From assembly GCA_003241695.1 (NCBI GenBank), contig QFPN01000001.1, positions 62,001 to 126,000 of the forward strand: a stretch of 64,000 nt of DNA, read 5' to 3'. Under the pieces are notes generated by a model. It saw only the letters and a list, made by a program, of their open reading frames with translations. It did not search any database and was not told the DNA's origin. Position numbers and translations under genes: made by a program. Source of the DNA: Ancylobacter novellus (lineage in GTDB: Bacteria > Pseudomonadota > Alphaproteobacteria > Rhizobiales > Methylopilaceae). Positions 45,580-52,289 of this stretch are shown here, piece by piece. The first letter of the stretch is position 1. The number at the start of each line of letters is the position of its first letter.

Positions 45580-46161
45580 TCAGGTGGATCTTGCAGATCG
45601 TGAAGATTGCAGACGCTCTAGCAAATTCCTACAGAATACTATCGCAGATAAGATATTAAATTCTTCGCCAGCAAATATATATACCCCTTCATCGGGGATA
45701 AAGTGTCTCATAATTGACATCGGTCCACATATAGGATCCCGCCCTGAAATGATCGAATGTGCGATATTACCATTTATGGTTGCCTTCGCCCATTGATCAA
45801 GCCGCTCATCATAGTGCTGAAGATGGTGACGAAGCTTCCGAAATTCTAAGCTACCCTCTGCGTTGTCCGGTAGACCAAGCTTTTGGCGCAGGCGCTCGGC
45901 TCTTTTAAAGCTGCCGTTGCGGTCTTGCGTAGGGTATATAATCTGGCTCGCACGGCTTGCATGATCGACAATGTCGTCGATCGATTCGATAACATTTTCA
46001 ACAAAACTATCGTTAGACGATGATCTATTATCAAATAATTTTTGTAAATCTTCCGAATGCTTCATCACCCGTCGAATTTGTCTTTCCAATTCATAAAGAA
46101 ATACGCCGTCAGCATGTTCCGTTTGGGGGCCGAAGAGCGGGATGACGTTGTCGTCAGACAT
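45580..46161 (-). CDS. AT-rich hypothetical protein next to the attachment site
   Basis: A 193-residue protein I do not recognise. It starts MSDDNVIPLFGPQTEH and is mostly helical, with LYELERQIRRVMKHSEDLQKLF, NVIESIDDIVDHASRASQI and FKRAERLRQKLGL. No membrane segment is seen. Its base composition and codon use (many A/T third positions) differ strongly from neighbouring core genes, a sign of transfer. It lies outside the prophage boundary, so it may be the remnant of an earlier insertion at the same tRNA site. Confidence 0.6.
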   Translation of the reverse strand: MSDDNVIPLFGPQTEHADGVFLYELERQIRRVMKHSEDLQKLFDNRSSSNDSFVENVIESIDDIVDHASRASQIIYPTQDRNGSFKRAERLRQKLGLPDNAEGSLEFRKLRHHLQHYDERLDQWAKATINGNIAHSIISGRDPICGPMSIMRHFIPDEGVYIFAGEEFNILSAIVFCRNLLERLQSSRSARST

Positions 46162-46346
46162 ACTAGCCCCGACTGCTCTCACTGAGAGTACATGGTGCGT
46201 ATCATACACAGCCGCAGGTAACCGCAACTGCTCCGTTCGGCTCGTAGAGCGCAGGTCTATTCATCGAAATGAACCATCGCCGCCGCCGGCTTCGTGTTTT
46301 CTGAGCCCGACCGTATGTCGACCTGCAGGCGGTGCAGTCTGCTGCG
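46162..46346. other. non-coding stretch of the island
   Basis: Short mixed-composition DNA between the AT-rich gene and a small open frame. Nothing recognisable apart from the likely promoter side of the 193-residue gene. Confidence 0.35.
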
Positions 46347-46493
46347 CTACGTGACCGCGGCGATCTCGCTCAGCGGTTCGATCAGCAATACTTCGACGAG
46401 GTCGAGCGCGCATTGTGCTGCCTTGCGGTAGCCTCGGGCTGATGCATCGCGGCTAGGTCGAGGATTATCAGCGAGGCATACCGTGAATATCAT
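46347..46493 (-). CDS. possible small ORF or gene remnant, 48 residues
   Basis: A short frame starting ATGATATTCACG after GAGGGGG, encoding MIFTVCLADNPRPSRDASAR and ending VLLIEPLSEIAAVT. The C-terminal half could form an amphipathic helix. No family is recognised. It could be a real small protein, a broken gene or chance. Confidence 0.3.
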   Translation of the reverse strand: MIFTVCLADNPRPSRDASARGYRKAAQCALDLVEVLLIEPLSEIAAVT

Positions 46494-46547
46494 TGCGAAG
46501 CTCACCCCCTCTGAAACCAACACGTACCCCTAACCCATTGCACAATC

Positions 46548-46592
46548 TGGTGGGCCCGGAGGGACTTGAACCCCCAACCAGACCGTTATGAG
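46548..46592 (-). tRNA. 3' half of a CAU-anticodon tRNA (attachment-site duplicate)
   Basis: On the minus strand this reads CTCATAACGGTCTGG, then GTTGGGGGTTCAAGTCCCTC, then the acceptor strand CGGGCCC, A73 and CCA. It includes the anticodon loop with CAT, a complete T arm with TTCAA, and the acceptor 3' strand. The anticodon stem does not pair well with the bases upstream (CAGGGCG), and no D arm precedes it, so it is a partial copy. It matches tRNA-Ile2 (lysidine) or tRNA-Met types. It is the prophage att core. Confidence 0.85.
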
Positions 46593-46633
46593 CGCCCTGA
46601 TTGAGGACGAAAGCCTTCAGTTTTCAACGATAT

Positions 46634-47926
46634 TCAGCCCGCCTCGTTGCTGATCCGTTCGCTGCCTGTACCGCGTTTCATTGCGGAAACGTTGCGCGCC
46701 GGCTTCCTCGAGATCGCGTCGGCGACGTGGCGCAAATGGCGCTGGTCCTGGTGGGCGTAGACGCGGTCGAGCGTCTGCGGCGACATGCCGAGGAAGCCCG
46801 CGGCGTCGAACTGCGAGACGCCGATCTGCATCAGCCATGTCGCCGCGGTGTGCCGCAGGACGTGCGGGGTGATCGCGGGCGGCAGCTCGGCGAGCTTCAC
46901 GGCGCGGGCGAAGCCGGTCTTCACGCTCGCCACGGGCCGCCCCTGATACTCGACCACATAGCCGCTCGTCGTCGGCGGTTTGCCTTGGGCGACCGCCTTC
47001 CGGCTCGCGGCCTCGTCGGCCGCCTTCCAGCGCCGCATATGGGCGAGCAGGCGCGGCGGGATCGGCGCGGCCGGCTGGCGCTTGTTCGTCTTTCGGCGGC
47101 CGTGCGCCTGGCGGAAAAAGACGCCCGTCTCGAGGTCGACATAGGCCCGGCCGGGCGCGAGCTGGTAGGAGGCTGCGGCGAGCGCCGCGGCGCGCGTGCC
47201 GGTGTAGAGGCCGAGCAGCACGAAGCGCGCGACGTGGCGGAGCGTGTGCTTGCCGGTCGGGACCGCGGCGCCCCTCGCCTTTCCGGTTTTCGGGTCGCGC
47301 TCCCGGCGCTGCGTCTCGCGGGCGCGCCAGCATGCCCAGAGCAGTTTCGCCGCCTGCCCGCGCGTCAGCCAGAGGTCGCGCGGCTCTCCTTTTTCCGGGA
47401 GCCATGTCTCGACATGGCCGACGTGAAGCCGGCGATCGGCGTGATGGGCGACGGCCGCGCGCAGGTCCTCGAGGTCCCGTCGTGCGCCGCCCGGACCGCC
47501 GCGCCGTCCGCCCTCGTCGTCGCCGCGCTTCGCCTTCGCGCGCGCCGCGGCGTAGTCCTGACAGAGTTTCGAGGAGACGTCCGAGAGCGGTCTGTCGCCG
47601 AAGAAGGCGATCAGTCGATCCATGCGGCCGGCGAAGCGGGCCTGCGCCGCGCCGTCCTGGAACGGCGGGCGGTCGTCCATATAGACGGAGAGGACGTCGG
47701 CTACGACGACCTGAGAGGGATGACGCTCGCCGCCGGCGGCCGGTCGGCGCTTCGCCGCGATGTGCTCTTCGAGCCGTCTCTCAGCTTCCGCACCCTCATG
47801 AGCGCCGAGGCCTGTGCGATATTGCTTTCCGCGGTCGAGAATGACCCATGTCGCGGGGGCGAGGCCGCCGGCGCGTCGCTCGGCCGGGCGGAGCCACAAG
47901 CGGGCCGCTTTTGCAGGTCGCGGCAT
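46634..47926 (-). CDS. int: phage tyrosine integrase
   Basis: A 430-residue site-specific recombinase. The N-terminus, MPRPAKAARLWLRPAER..WVILDRGKQYRTG, is an arm-type DNA-binding fold. The catalytic domain at about residues 240-410 has LLGLYTGTRAAALAAA (Arg I), TPHVLRHTAATWLMQIG (His-x-x-Arg) and the nucleophile region LDRVYAHQD (Tyr). It ends 42 bases from the tRNA fragment, the usual place for an integrase. Its 5' end overlaps the excisionase-like frame by 226 bases. Confidence 0.94.
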   Translation of the reverse strand: MPRPAKAARLWLRPAERRAGGLAPATWVILDRGKQYRTGLGAHEGAEAERRLEEHIAAKRRPAAGGERHPSQVVVADVLSVYMDDRPPFQDGAAQARFAGRMDRLIAFFGDRPLSDVSSKLCQDYAAARAKAKRGDDEGGRRGGPGGARRDLEDLRAAVAHHADRRLHVGHVETWLPEKGEPRDLWLTRGQAAKLLWACWRARETQRRERDPKTGKARGAAVPTGKHTLRHVARFVLLGLYTGTRAAALAAASYQLAPGRAYVDLETGVFFRQAHGRRKTNKRQPAAPIPPRLLAHMRRWKAADEAASRKAVAQGKPPTTSGYVVEYQGRPVASVKTGFARAVKLAELPPAITPHVLRHTAATWLMQIGVSQFDAAGFLGMSPQTLDRVYAHQDQRHLRHVADAISRKPARNVSAMKRGTGSERISNEAG

Positions 47927-48111
47927 CGTTCGATCATCCTCTCGACGTCGGCGAGCGTGGTGAAGTCGCGGCCCGCGACCCTGACGACGTCGAGCGTCCC
48001 GCGATCGCGTTCCTTGCGCAAGCCGGTCACGGTCATGCCGCCGCACGGGAACATGATCTCGACGACGGCGTCGAGCCTCAGCAGGACGTCGGACGCGGGC
48101 CGGGGTTTCAC
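47701..48111 (-). CDS. excisionase-like DNA-binding protein
   Basis: A 136-residue protein. The first part, LLRLDAVVEIMFPCGGMTVTGLRKERDRGTLDVVRVAG followed by DFTTLADVERMIERCR, is a short winged-helix of the MerR/Xis kind found before integrases. The rest (KRPACGSARPSD.. to IPLRSS) is low complexity and runs through the integrase N-terminus in another frame. The GTG start overlaps the upstream stop as GTGA. It probably sets the direction of integration or excision. Confidence 0.7.
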   Translation of the reverse strand: MKPRPASDVLLRLDAVVEIMFPCGGMTVTGLRKERDRGTLDVVRVAGRDFTTLADVERMIERCRDLQKRPACGSARPSDAPAASPPRHGSFSTAESNIAQASALMRVRKLRDGSKSTSRRSADRPPAASVIPLRSS

Positions 48112-48338
48112 GAACAGCCTCCCGACCGGCCGCAGTCGTCGCAGACGACGCACGCGCCGGTGCGGCGCATGCGGAAGCCGCCGCAGTCGCCGCAGACGTC
48201 GCCGGTGTAGCCGATCGCCCGCGCCGTGCCCGTCGTCTTCGGGACGGGCGCGCCTTCGGGCTGCGGCTCGGCGGGAGCCTCGCCGCGGGCCGCGGCCTTG
48301 AGGTCGGCGAGCGTGATCGACATGCGCGGATCGCTCAT
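48108..48338 (-). CDS. small protein with NrdJ-tail-like cysteine motif
   Basis: A 76-residue protein. After a helical, Ala/Pro-rich N-terminus (MSITLADLKAAARGEAP), the last 28 residues carry CGDCGGF..GACVVCDDCGRSGGCS. This resembles the C-terminal tail of B12-dependent ribonucleotide reductase (pattern CxxCG..L.RxGxCxxCxxCGxSxGCS), where the cysteines re-reduce the active site. No reductase core is encoded here. It could instead be a plain zinc ribbon. Overlaps both neighbours by 4 bases. Confidence 0.65.
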   Translation of the reverse strand: MSDPRMSITLADLKAAARGEAPAEPQPEGAPVPKTTGTARAIGYTGDVCGDCGGFRMRRTGACVVCDDCGRSGGCS

Positions 48339-48598
48339 CGCTTCGCCCCGCCGCAGTCGCAGACCTGCGGCTCGGCCGCGGGGTCGAGCGCGGCGCAGCC
48401 GGGCGCGTGCGCGATGACGTCTGCGGTCTCCGCCGGCGCGGCAATGCGCTCAAGAGCCTCGGCCTGAGCGCGCAGCCTGAACGCCCGCCGGTCGCAATCG
48501 GCGGCCTGGGCCGCGCATGTCGCGAAGGTGGAGGCGACGTCGGCGGCGTCCGCCTCGCTCCGCAGGCGGGCGATCTCTTTCTCGCGCTTCCCGCTCAT
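48335..48598 (-). CDS. small phage hypothetical protein
   Basis: An 87-residue protein, mainly a charged helix (KREKEIARLRSEADAADVAS, then RRAFRLRAQAEALERI), followed by a short tail with HAPGCAALDP and PQVCDCGGAKR. Cysteines in the tail may bind metal with those in the middle. Coupled by 4-base overlaps to the genes on each side. No family recognised. Confidence 0.6.
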   Translation of the reverse strand: MSGKREKEIARLRSEADAADVASTFATCAAQAADCDRRAFRLRAQAEALERIAAPAETADVIAHAPGCAALDPAAEPQVCDCGGAKR

Positions 48599-49113
48599 CG
48601 CCGCCCTCCCCTCAGGTTCGGGCCGCGCTCGGCGCGGAGATACGGCAGGCGGTCGAACACCGCCGCGGCCGGGCTCCAGGAGGCGCGGCCGGCGCGGGCC
48701 GCGTTGTCCTCGTCGCGCCATTCGGCCGCGAGGCGACACATGGCGCGCCACACCTTGAGCCGCGCCGCAAGGCCGCGCTCGTAGCGCAGCGTCATGAAGA
48801 GATCATGGAGCAGCGCCCCGCGCGTGAGGCGGCGGTTGTTGAAGGCCGACGAACAGCGGGAGCAACAGAACCGCTTGTTGTGGCCCTGCAGCGAAGGGGC
48901 CGGAGCGCCCCCGCATTCGGGGCACGGGGGAAGCGTCGCCGGCGGGGCGGTTTCGCGGCTGCGGACCGCCTGAGACGCGCCGACTAGTGAGCGCTCCCCG
49001 AGCGCGGCGGCGGCGCCCTCGCAGGCGGCGAGGCCCGCGTCCATGGCGGCGAATTCGCGGCCCATGGCGGACCGCAGGTTCGAGACTGTGACGTCAGTCG
49101 CGCTCTCAATCAT
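48595..49113 (-). CDS. phage hypothetical protein with zinc-ribbon
   Basis: A 172-residue protein. At about residues 64-95 it has CPECGGAP..KRFCCSRCSSAFNNRRLTRGA, a treble-clef/zinc-ribbon pattern with CxxC and CCxxC cysteines, typical of small nucleic-acid-binding phage proteins. The C-terminal part has LFMTLRYERGLAARLKVWRA. Function unknown. Part of the overlapping leftward chain. Confidence 0.65.
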   Translation of the reverse strand: MIESATDVTVSNLRSAMGREFAAMDAGLAACEGAAAALGERSLVGASQAVRSRETAPPATLPPCPECGGAPAPSLQGHNKRFCCSRCSSAFNNRRLTRGALLHDLFMTLRYERGLAARLKVWRAMCRLAAEWRDEDNAARAGRASWSPAAAVFDRLPYLRAERGPNLRGGRR

Positions 49114-49417
49114 CGTGGCGGGGCTCCGCGAAATGGGCGTGGAGGCGGGCGGCGCGGCGGCGATCGGGACGGCGGTCGGGACTTCTGGAGGCGCGGCGGC
49201 GGGCCGCGGCCTCGGTCTTCTTCTGCTCGGCCGCGAGGCGCTCGGCGACGGCGGCGTCGAGGGCTTCGGCGGCCTCGGCCGTCAAAGTGAGCGTGTCGGT
49301 CGAGTATGCCGCCACGCCGGCGCGCGGGACGCGCCGGACATGGCCGCGGAGCCTCACGACCAGGCAGTCGCGCCCGGTGGTGAGCAGGGTGATGGGCAGG
49401 TCGACGAGGCCGCTCAC
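49106..49417 (-). CDS. small phage hypothetical protein
   Basis: A 103-residue protein. The first half (LVDLPITLLTTGRDCLVVRLRGHV) looks like a small beta-sheet domain and the second half is a charged helix (ALDAAVAERLAAEQKKTEAAARRR). It overlaps the downstream gene by 8 bases and the upstream one by 4. No family recognised. Confidence 0.55.
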   Translation of the reverse strand: MSGLVDLPITLLTTGRDCLVVRLRGHVRRVPRAGVAAYSTDTLTLTAEAAEALDAAVAERLAAEQKKTEAAARRRASRSPDRRPDRRRAARLHAHFAEPRHDD

Positions 49418-49740
49418 TGGAGCGGCCTCGGGGCGTCGGCGTGGCGCGACAGGATCTCGCGCGCGATCTCGACGACGTGCTTATGCAGTTGCGACGCCTC
49501 GTCGCCGAGGGTCGCGGTCGTGGTCCCGCCGTCCGTCCGTTTGCTCGTCAGCGCGAAGGTCGCGATGCAGGTTCCCGCGAGCGTAGCGAGCGCGCAGAAC
49601 GTCGCCACATAGGCCTCGTGATCGGCAAGCGGGCCGCACTCCCGCTGGAAGGTCGCCATCGAGACGTCGACCATCGCATTGGCGACGCGCTGGATCTGCG
49701 CGTTGCGGTCGTCGTGGTCGTCGTGTCGGGCCGCGCTCAT
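49414..49740 (-). CDS. small phage hypothetical protein
   Basis: A 108-residue protein, His/Asp-rich at the start (RHDDHDDRN). It has a hydrophobic middle (YVATFCALATLAGTCIATFAL) that could be a membrane helix or a buried one, and a C-terminal helix with HKHVVEIAREIL. Coupled by 4-base overlaps. No family recognised. Confidence 0.55.
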   Translation of the reverse strand: MSAARHDDHDDRNAQIQRVANAMVDVSMATFQRECGPLADHEAYVATFCALATLAGTCIATFALTSKRTDGGTTTATLGDEASQLHKHVVEIAREILSRHADAPRPLQ

Positions 49741-50168
49741 GCCGCGGCCCTCCCGTCTTCCGCCATCGCCTCAACGCGGCGGGCGAAGGCGGCCTTGGCT
49801 TCGGCGGCCTCGGCGAGGCTCTGGACCACGCGGCGGACGGTCGTGCGGTCGTGCAGGCTGAGCCCGGCGATGTCGCGGACCAGCTTCGGGTCGGAGCGCA
49901 TCAGGTCGAGGTCGATCGCCTCGGCGCAGTCCGCGGCGTCGGCGTCGAGGCCCTCGAAGAAGAAGTCGACGGAGACGCCGAGGATTTTCGCGAAGGCGAG
50001 CAGCGCCGAGGCCGAGGCCCGGTTCGTCGCCTTCTCGTATTTCTGGATCTGCTGGAAGGTGACGCCGTAGGCCTCGCCGAGCGCGGTCTGGCTGATGCCG
50101 CGGGTCTCGCGGGCGGCGCGGATGCGCGCGCCGACATGGACGTCGACGGCGTTGGGGGCGTGCGACAT
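49737..50168 (-). CDS. XRE-family HTH transcriptional regulator
   Basis: A 143-residue protein. The Cro/C1-type HTH is RIRAARETRGISQTALGEAYGVTFQQIQKYEKATNRASASALLAFAKILGV at about residues 15-65. The FFFEGL segment after it is common in the alphaproteobacterial group of such regulators. The C-terminal part is helical. It heads the chain of overlapping leftward genes and is a second regulator beside the S24 repressor, possibly for delayed control. Confidence 0.88.
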   Translation of the reverse strand: MSHAPNAVDVHVGARIRAARETRGISQTALGEAYGVTFQQIQKYEKATNRASASALLAFAKILGVSVDFFFEGLDADAADCAEAIDLDLMRSDPKLVRDIAGLSLHDRTTVRRVVQSLAEAAEAKAAFARRVEAMAEDGRAAA

Positions 50169-50178
50169 GGCCCCGCCC

Positions 50179-50412
50179 TCACGCGTCGAGGGTCAGGGGG
50201 CGGTCCGCATCGCGGACGGACGCCTTGCGGACGTCGGCCACGGCGCTCTGGCCGTAGGTCTCGATCTCGGCCGGCGTGAAGCCGGCGCGGATCAGATCGT
50301 CCTTCTGGACGCAGCCGTTGAGCTGGATTTGCGCGCGGACGGCCTCGGCCATCTCCTCGCGGGTCGAGGCCCGGCGCTGGCGCTTCGCGAGAGGGCGGGG
50401 CGTGCAGAACAT
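50179..50412 (-). CDS. small phage protein, first gene of the leftward operon
   Basis: A 77-residue basic protein: KRQRRASTREEMAEAVRAQI, then LNGCVQKDDLIRAGFTPAEIETYG, which looks like a helix-turn-helix. The start at MFCTPRPLAK follows GACGGAGGCATTC. It is the first gene after the operator-covered leftward promoter and could be a DNA-binding early protein. No family recognised. Confidence 0.6.
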   Translation of the reverse strand: MFCTPRPLAKRQRRASTREEMAEAVRAQIQLNGCVQKDDLIRAGFTPAEIETYGQSAVADVRKASVRDADRPLTLDA

Positions 50413-50443
50413 GAATGCCTCCGTCGGTTGTGACGGAGCAGAC

Positions 50444-50459
50444 CGATACATTTGTATCG
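50444..50459. promoter_or_regulatory. repressor operator OL1, over the leftward promoter -10
   Basis: CGATACATTTGTATCG: perfect 7-base half-sites CGATACA/TGTATCG around TT. It lies where the -10 element should be, 17 bases after TTGACA (50472-50467, minus strand). Confidence 0.75.
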
Positions 50460-50466
50460 TAACAGA

Positions 50467-50472
50467 TGTCAA
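50467..50472 (-). promoter_or_regulatory. leftward prophage promoter (-35 TTGACA)
   Basis: A consensus -35 box on the minus strand whose -10 region falls inside operator OL1. It would drive the small-gene chain from 50412 down to the integrase. Confidence 0.6.
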
Positions 50473-50485
50473 TACAAATGTATCG
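50470..50485. promoter_or_regulatory. repressor operator OL2, overlapping the -35 box
   Basis: CAATACAAATGTATCG: one half-site perfect and the other with a single change from CGATACA, centre AA. Overlaps the TTGACA box, so a bound repressor would block polymerase. Confidence 0.7.
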
Positions 50486-50530
50486 ATCGCAGATTTTCGG
50501 CTTTCCGGCTTCTCGCCAAAAGCTAAGCTG

Positions 50531-51316
50531 CTAATCAACCGGCAAGATTGGCTTACGCGTATAGAATGACAAGTTGTAGTCGATTAACTGACGCGCCGGG
50601 CCGGACGATGGGAGCAATGACGGCAAAAACTGCATCAATGATGCACGCAGCTGATCCATCATTATTTTATGCACATCATACATATGATCAAAATTAAGCG
50701 ACTCAGTCCGAACCTGAACGTGGCTTTCATCTCTGACATTATCTATGACTGTTGTGCTCGTTCCCCACATAACTACATCCCCTCGATCCGGCGAGGGAAT
50801 ATTCAAGAATGTCGAAATCACAATTAAGATATATCTATCGAATGGGACCGTAATAACGCTCGCATCAGAAAACTCCGCTTTTATAAACGGGAGCGGCGGC
50901 TTCGTGACGAAAACGCTATACATTAGGATAGAACGACTGCACCTATATCTAGAAAGACAAATTATCCTATCTGTGTCGCGAGGTTTGAAAAGCTTTATCT
51001 CTTTGGAAGGAACTCTTCGCGCGAACACTGGCCACAATAAGTGCTTCGCGGTTTGATGAATATATGCAGTGTTAGAACGATGAGAACCATCAAATAATTT
51101 TGTCTTTTGTGTTATTAGCGTATCATTTCCTTCGTTTGCACAGTGCACCGAATAATGCTGATTATCAAAATCAAATTCTGAATTTTTATTGTCAATGTAT
51201 CTTTTCATTACCTCAGAAACAATAGTAAGATCGGTATTATCTCCTTGTTTTACACTAAATAAAACACGTTTGCATCCATTTACTTCTGCATAAAACAACG
51301 TACGTCTTTTCCCCAT
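50531..51316 (-). CDS. AT-rich unknown protein co-transcribed with the repressor
   Basis: A 261-residue protein I do not recognise. Visible parts are RTLFYAEVNGCKRVLFSVKQG at the start, a beta-rich middle (YSVFVTKPPLPFIKAEFSD, RYILIVISTFLNIP) and a helical end (HKIMMDQLRASLMQFLPSLL). No membrane span or known motif. It is far more AT-rich than the rest of the phage. It begins TAATG with the repressor stop, so it is made in the lysogen. That pattern fits a lysogenic conversion, exclusion or defence gene. Confidence 0.7.
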   Translation of the reverse strand: MGKRRTLFYAEVNGCKRVLFSVKQGDNTDLTIVSEVMKRYIDNKNSEFDFDNQHYSVHCANEGNDTLITQKTKLFDGSHRSNTAYIHQTAKHLLWPVFARRVPSKEIKLFKPRDTDRIICLSRYRCSRSILMYSVFVTKPPLPFIKAEFSDASVITVPFDRYILIVISTFLNIPSPDRGDVVMWGTSTTVIDNVRDESHVQVRTESLNFDHMYDVHKIMMDQLRASLMQFLPSLLPSSGPARQLIDYNLSFYTRKPILPVD

Positions 51317-51990
51317 TAGCCAAAGTCCAGCATCGTACGGCGAACCTGCCCGATCACATGGAAGCGATTGTCGCGGACCGGTATGGGGCGGTGCATTTTA
51401 TTTGATGACCAAGGCTGTAGTGCGTGAAGCTCGCTATTCCAAAGCTTGTAAGTGGTTTCTGATCCATTAATAACGACATAAGGATAGTCGTTCCGCAAAG
51501 TTCGTCTTGAACGATCAACGATTATCGTCGAACCCTCTGGAGACAGCAAATCCATGCTGTCTCCTTTTACCTTAAGAGCGAAGTAATCACCTGCTCCAAG
51601 TCCAGAAACTGGGATCAGCGCCTCCGTTTCATTTGCTATATGTCCCGGATCAACTAGATCGCCCGCGCTCACCCACGAAACCAATGGCACTTCAAAAAAT
51701 GCCGGGGTGCGTGATCGAGGAAGTAACAGCCTAGACCTTGGCAGTGGATTGGGGTCATCGATGGTACCCGACCCATCGAATAGCCACTGGCCGCTGACCT
51801 TTAATGTGCGACCTATTCGGATAGCGACATCTAGTGGCGCGCGCCGGCCTCCGTTCGCGTAAGCACGAAGCGTGGAGAGCGCCGGCCGCTTTTCCCGGCC
51901 GTCCAAAGATCGATAGAGTTCTGCGGCACTGCCAATCTTGGCCCGCTCCATCGCGAAGGTCAGTCGGGCCGCTTGGTCATCGATACTCAT
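51316..51990 (-). CDS. S24/LexA-like phage repressor (CI type)
   Basis: A 224-residue repressor. The N-terminal domain has MERAKIGSAAELYRSLDG..STLRAYANGGRRAPLDVAIRIG, an HTH. The linker with VPLVSWVSAGD holds the Ala-Gly self-cleavage site. The peptidase domain has the catalytic Ser in LKVKGDSMDLLSPEG and Lys in TTYKLW. It should bind the 16-bp CGATACA-type operators and be cut after RecA activation. It is divergent from the Cro-like gene. Confidence 0.92.
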   Translation of the reverse strand: MSIDDQAARLTFAMERAKIGSAAELYRSLDGREKRPALSTLRAYANGGRRAPLDVAIRIGRTLKVSGQWLFDGSGTIDDPNPLPRSRLLLPRSRTPAFFEVPLVSWVSAGDLVDPGHIANETEALIPVSGLGAGDYFALKVKGDSMDLLSPEGSTIIVDRSRRTLRNDYPYVVINGSETTYKLWNSELHALQPWSSNKMHRPIPVRDNRFHVIGQVRRTMLDFG

Positions 51991-52061
51991 GCATCACCGA
52001 TGCCATGCCGTATCGATACAATGGTGTTGACGGCAATTCGATACAAATGTATCGCTGCGAA
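51991..52061. promoter_or_regulatory. prophage switch region between repressor and Cro-like gene
   Basis: Seventy-one bases with TTGACG (52027-52032, plus strand) as rightward -35 and TATCGC about 17 bases on as a -10, inside operator OR1 (52039-52054). A lone half-site CGATACA lies at 52014-52020 just before the -35. The predicted transcription start falls at or near the ATG of the Cro-like gene. Confidence 0.6.
52039..52054. promoter_or_regulatory. repressor operator OR1
   Basis: CGATACAAATGTATCG: perfect half-sites around AA, same as OL1 on the opposite strand. It covers the -10 of the rightward promoter. Confidence 0.75.
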
Positions 52062-52289
52062 ATGACCCCTGCCGACATCATCTCCTTGTGGCCCAGCGCT
52101 GAGCGTTTCGCCGACGACATCGGCCTGAAGCATCGCTCGCACGGCCGCGTCATGCGGCTGAGAAACTCTATCCCTGCACGATATTGGGATGGGGTTCTCA
52201 AAGCCGCGGCCACACGCGGCTTTCAACTCAGTCGAGAAATGCTTGAACGAGCGCACTCCAAGTCAGTGCGCGCGGCGGCCGCGTCTTGA
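52062..52289 (+). CDS. Cro-like small HTH protein
   Basis: A 75-residue protein: MTPADIISLWPSAERFADDIGL followed by HRSHGRVMRLRNSIPARYWDGVLKAAATRGFQLSREML. This is a compact helix-turn-helix of the kind found opposite CI repressors in alphaproteobacterial prophages. An upstream in-frame ATG at 52047 would start inside the operator. It is the first gene of the rightward early operon. Confidence 0.8.
   Translation: MTPADIISLWPSAERFADDIGLKHRSHGRVMRLRNSIPARYWDGVLKAAATRGFQLSREMLERAHSKSVRAAAAS

Noticed and set aside
46548..46592. A complete functional tRNA gene
   Set aside because: Only the anticodon loop to CCA is present; the anticodon stem pairs poorly and no D arm or 5' acceptor strand is found upstream.
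46601..48301. A 566-codon plus-strand frame opposite the integrase
   Set aside because: It is antisense to the integrase and excisionase-like genes; its composition is Arg/Ala-rich with no motif.
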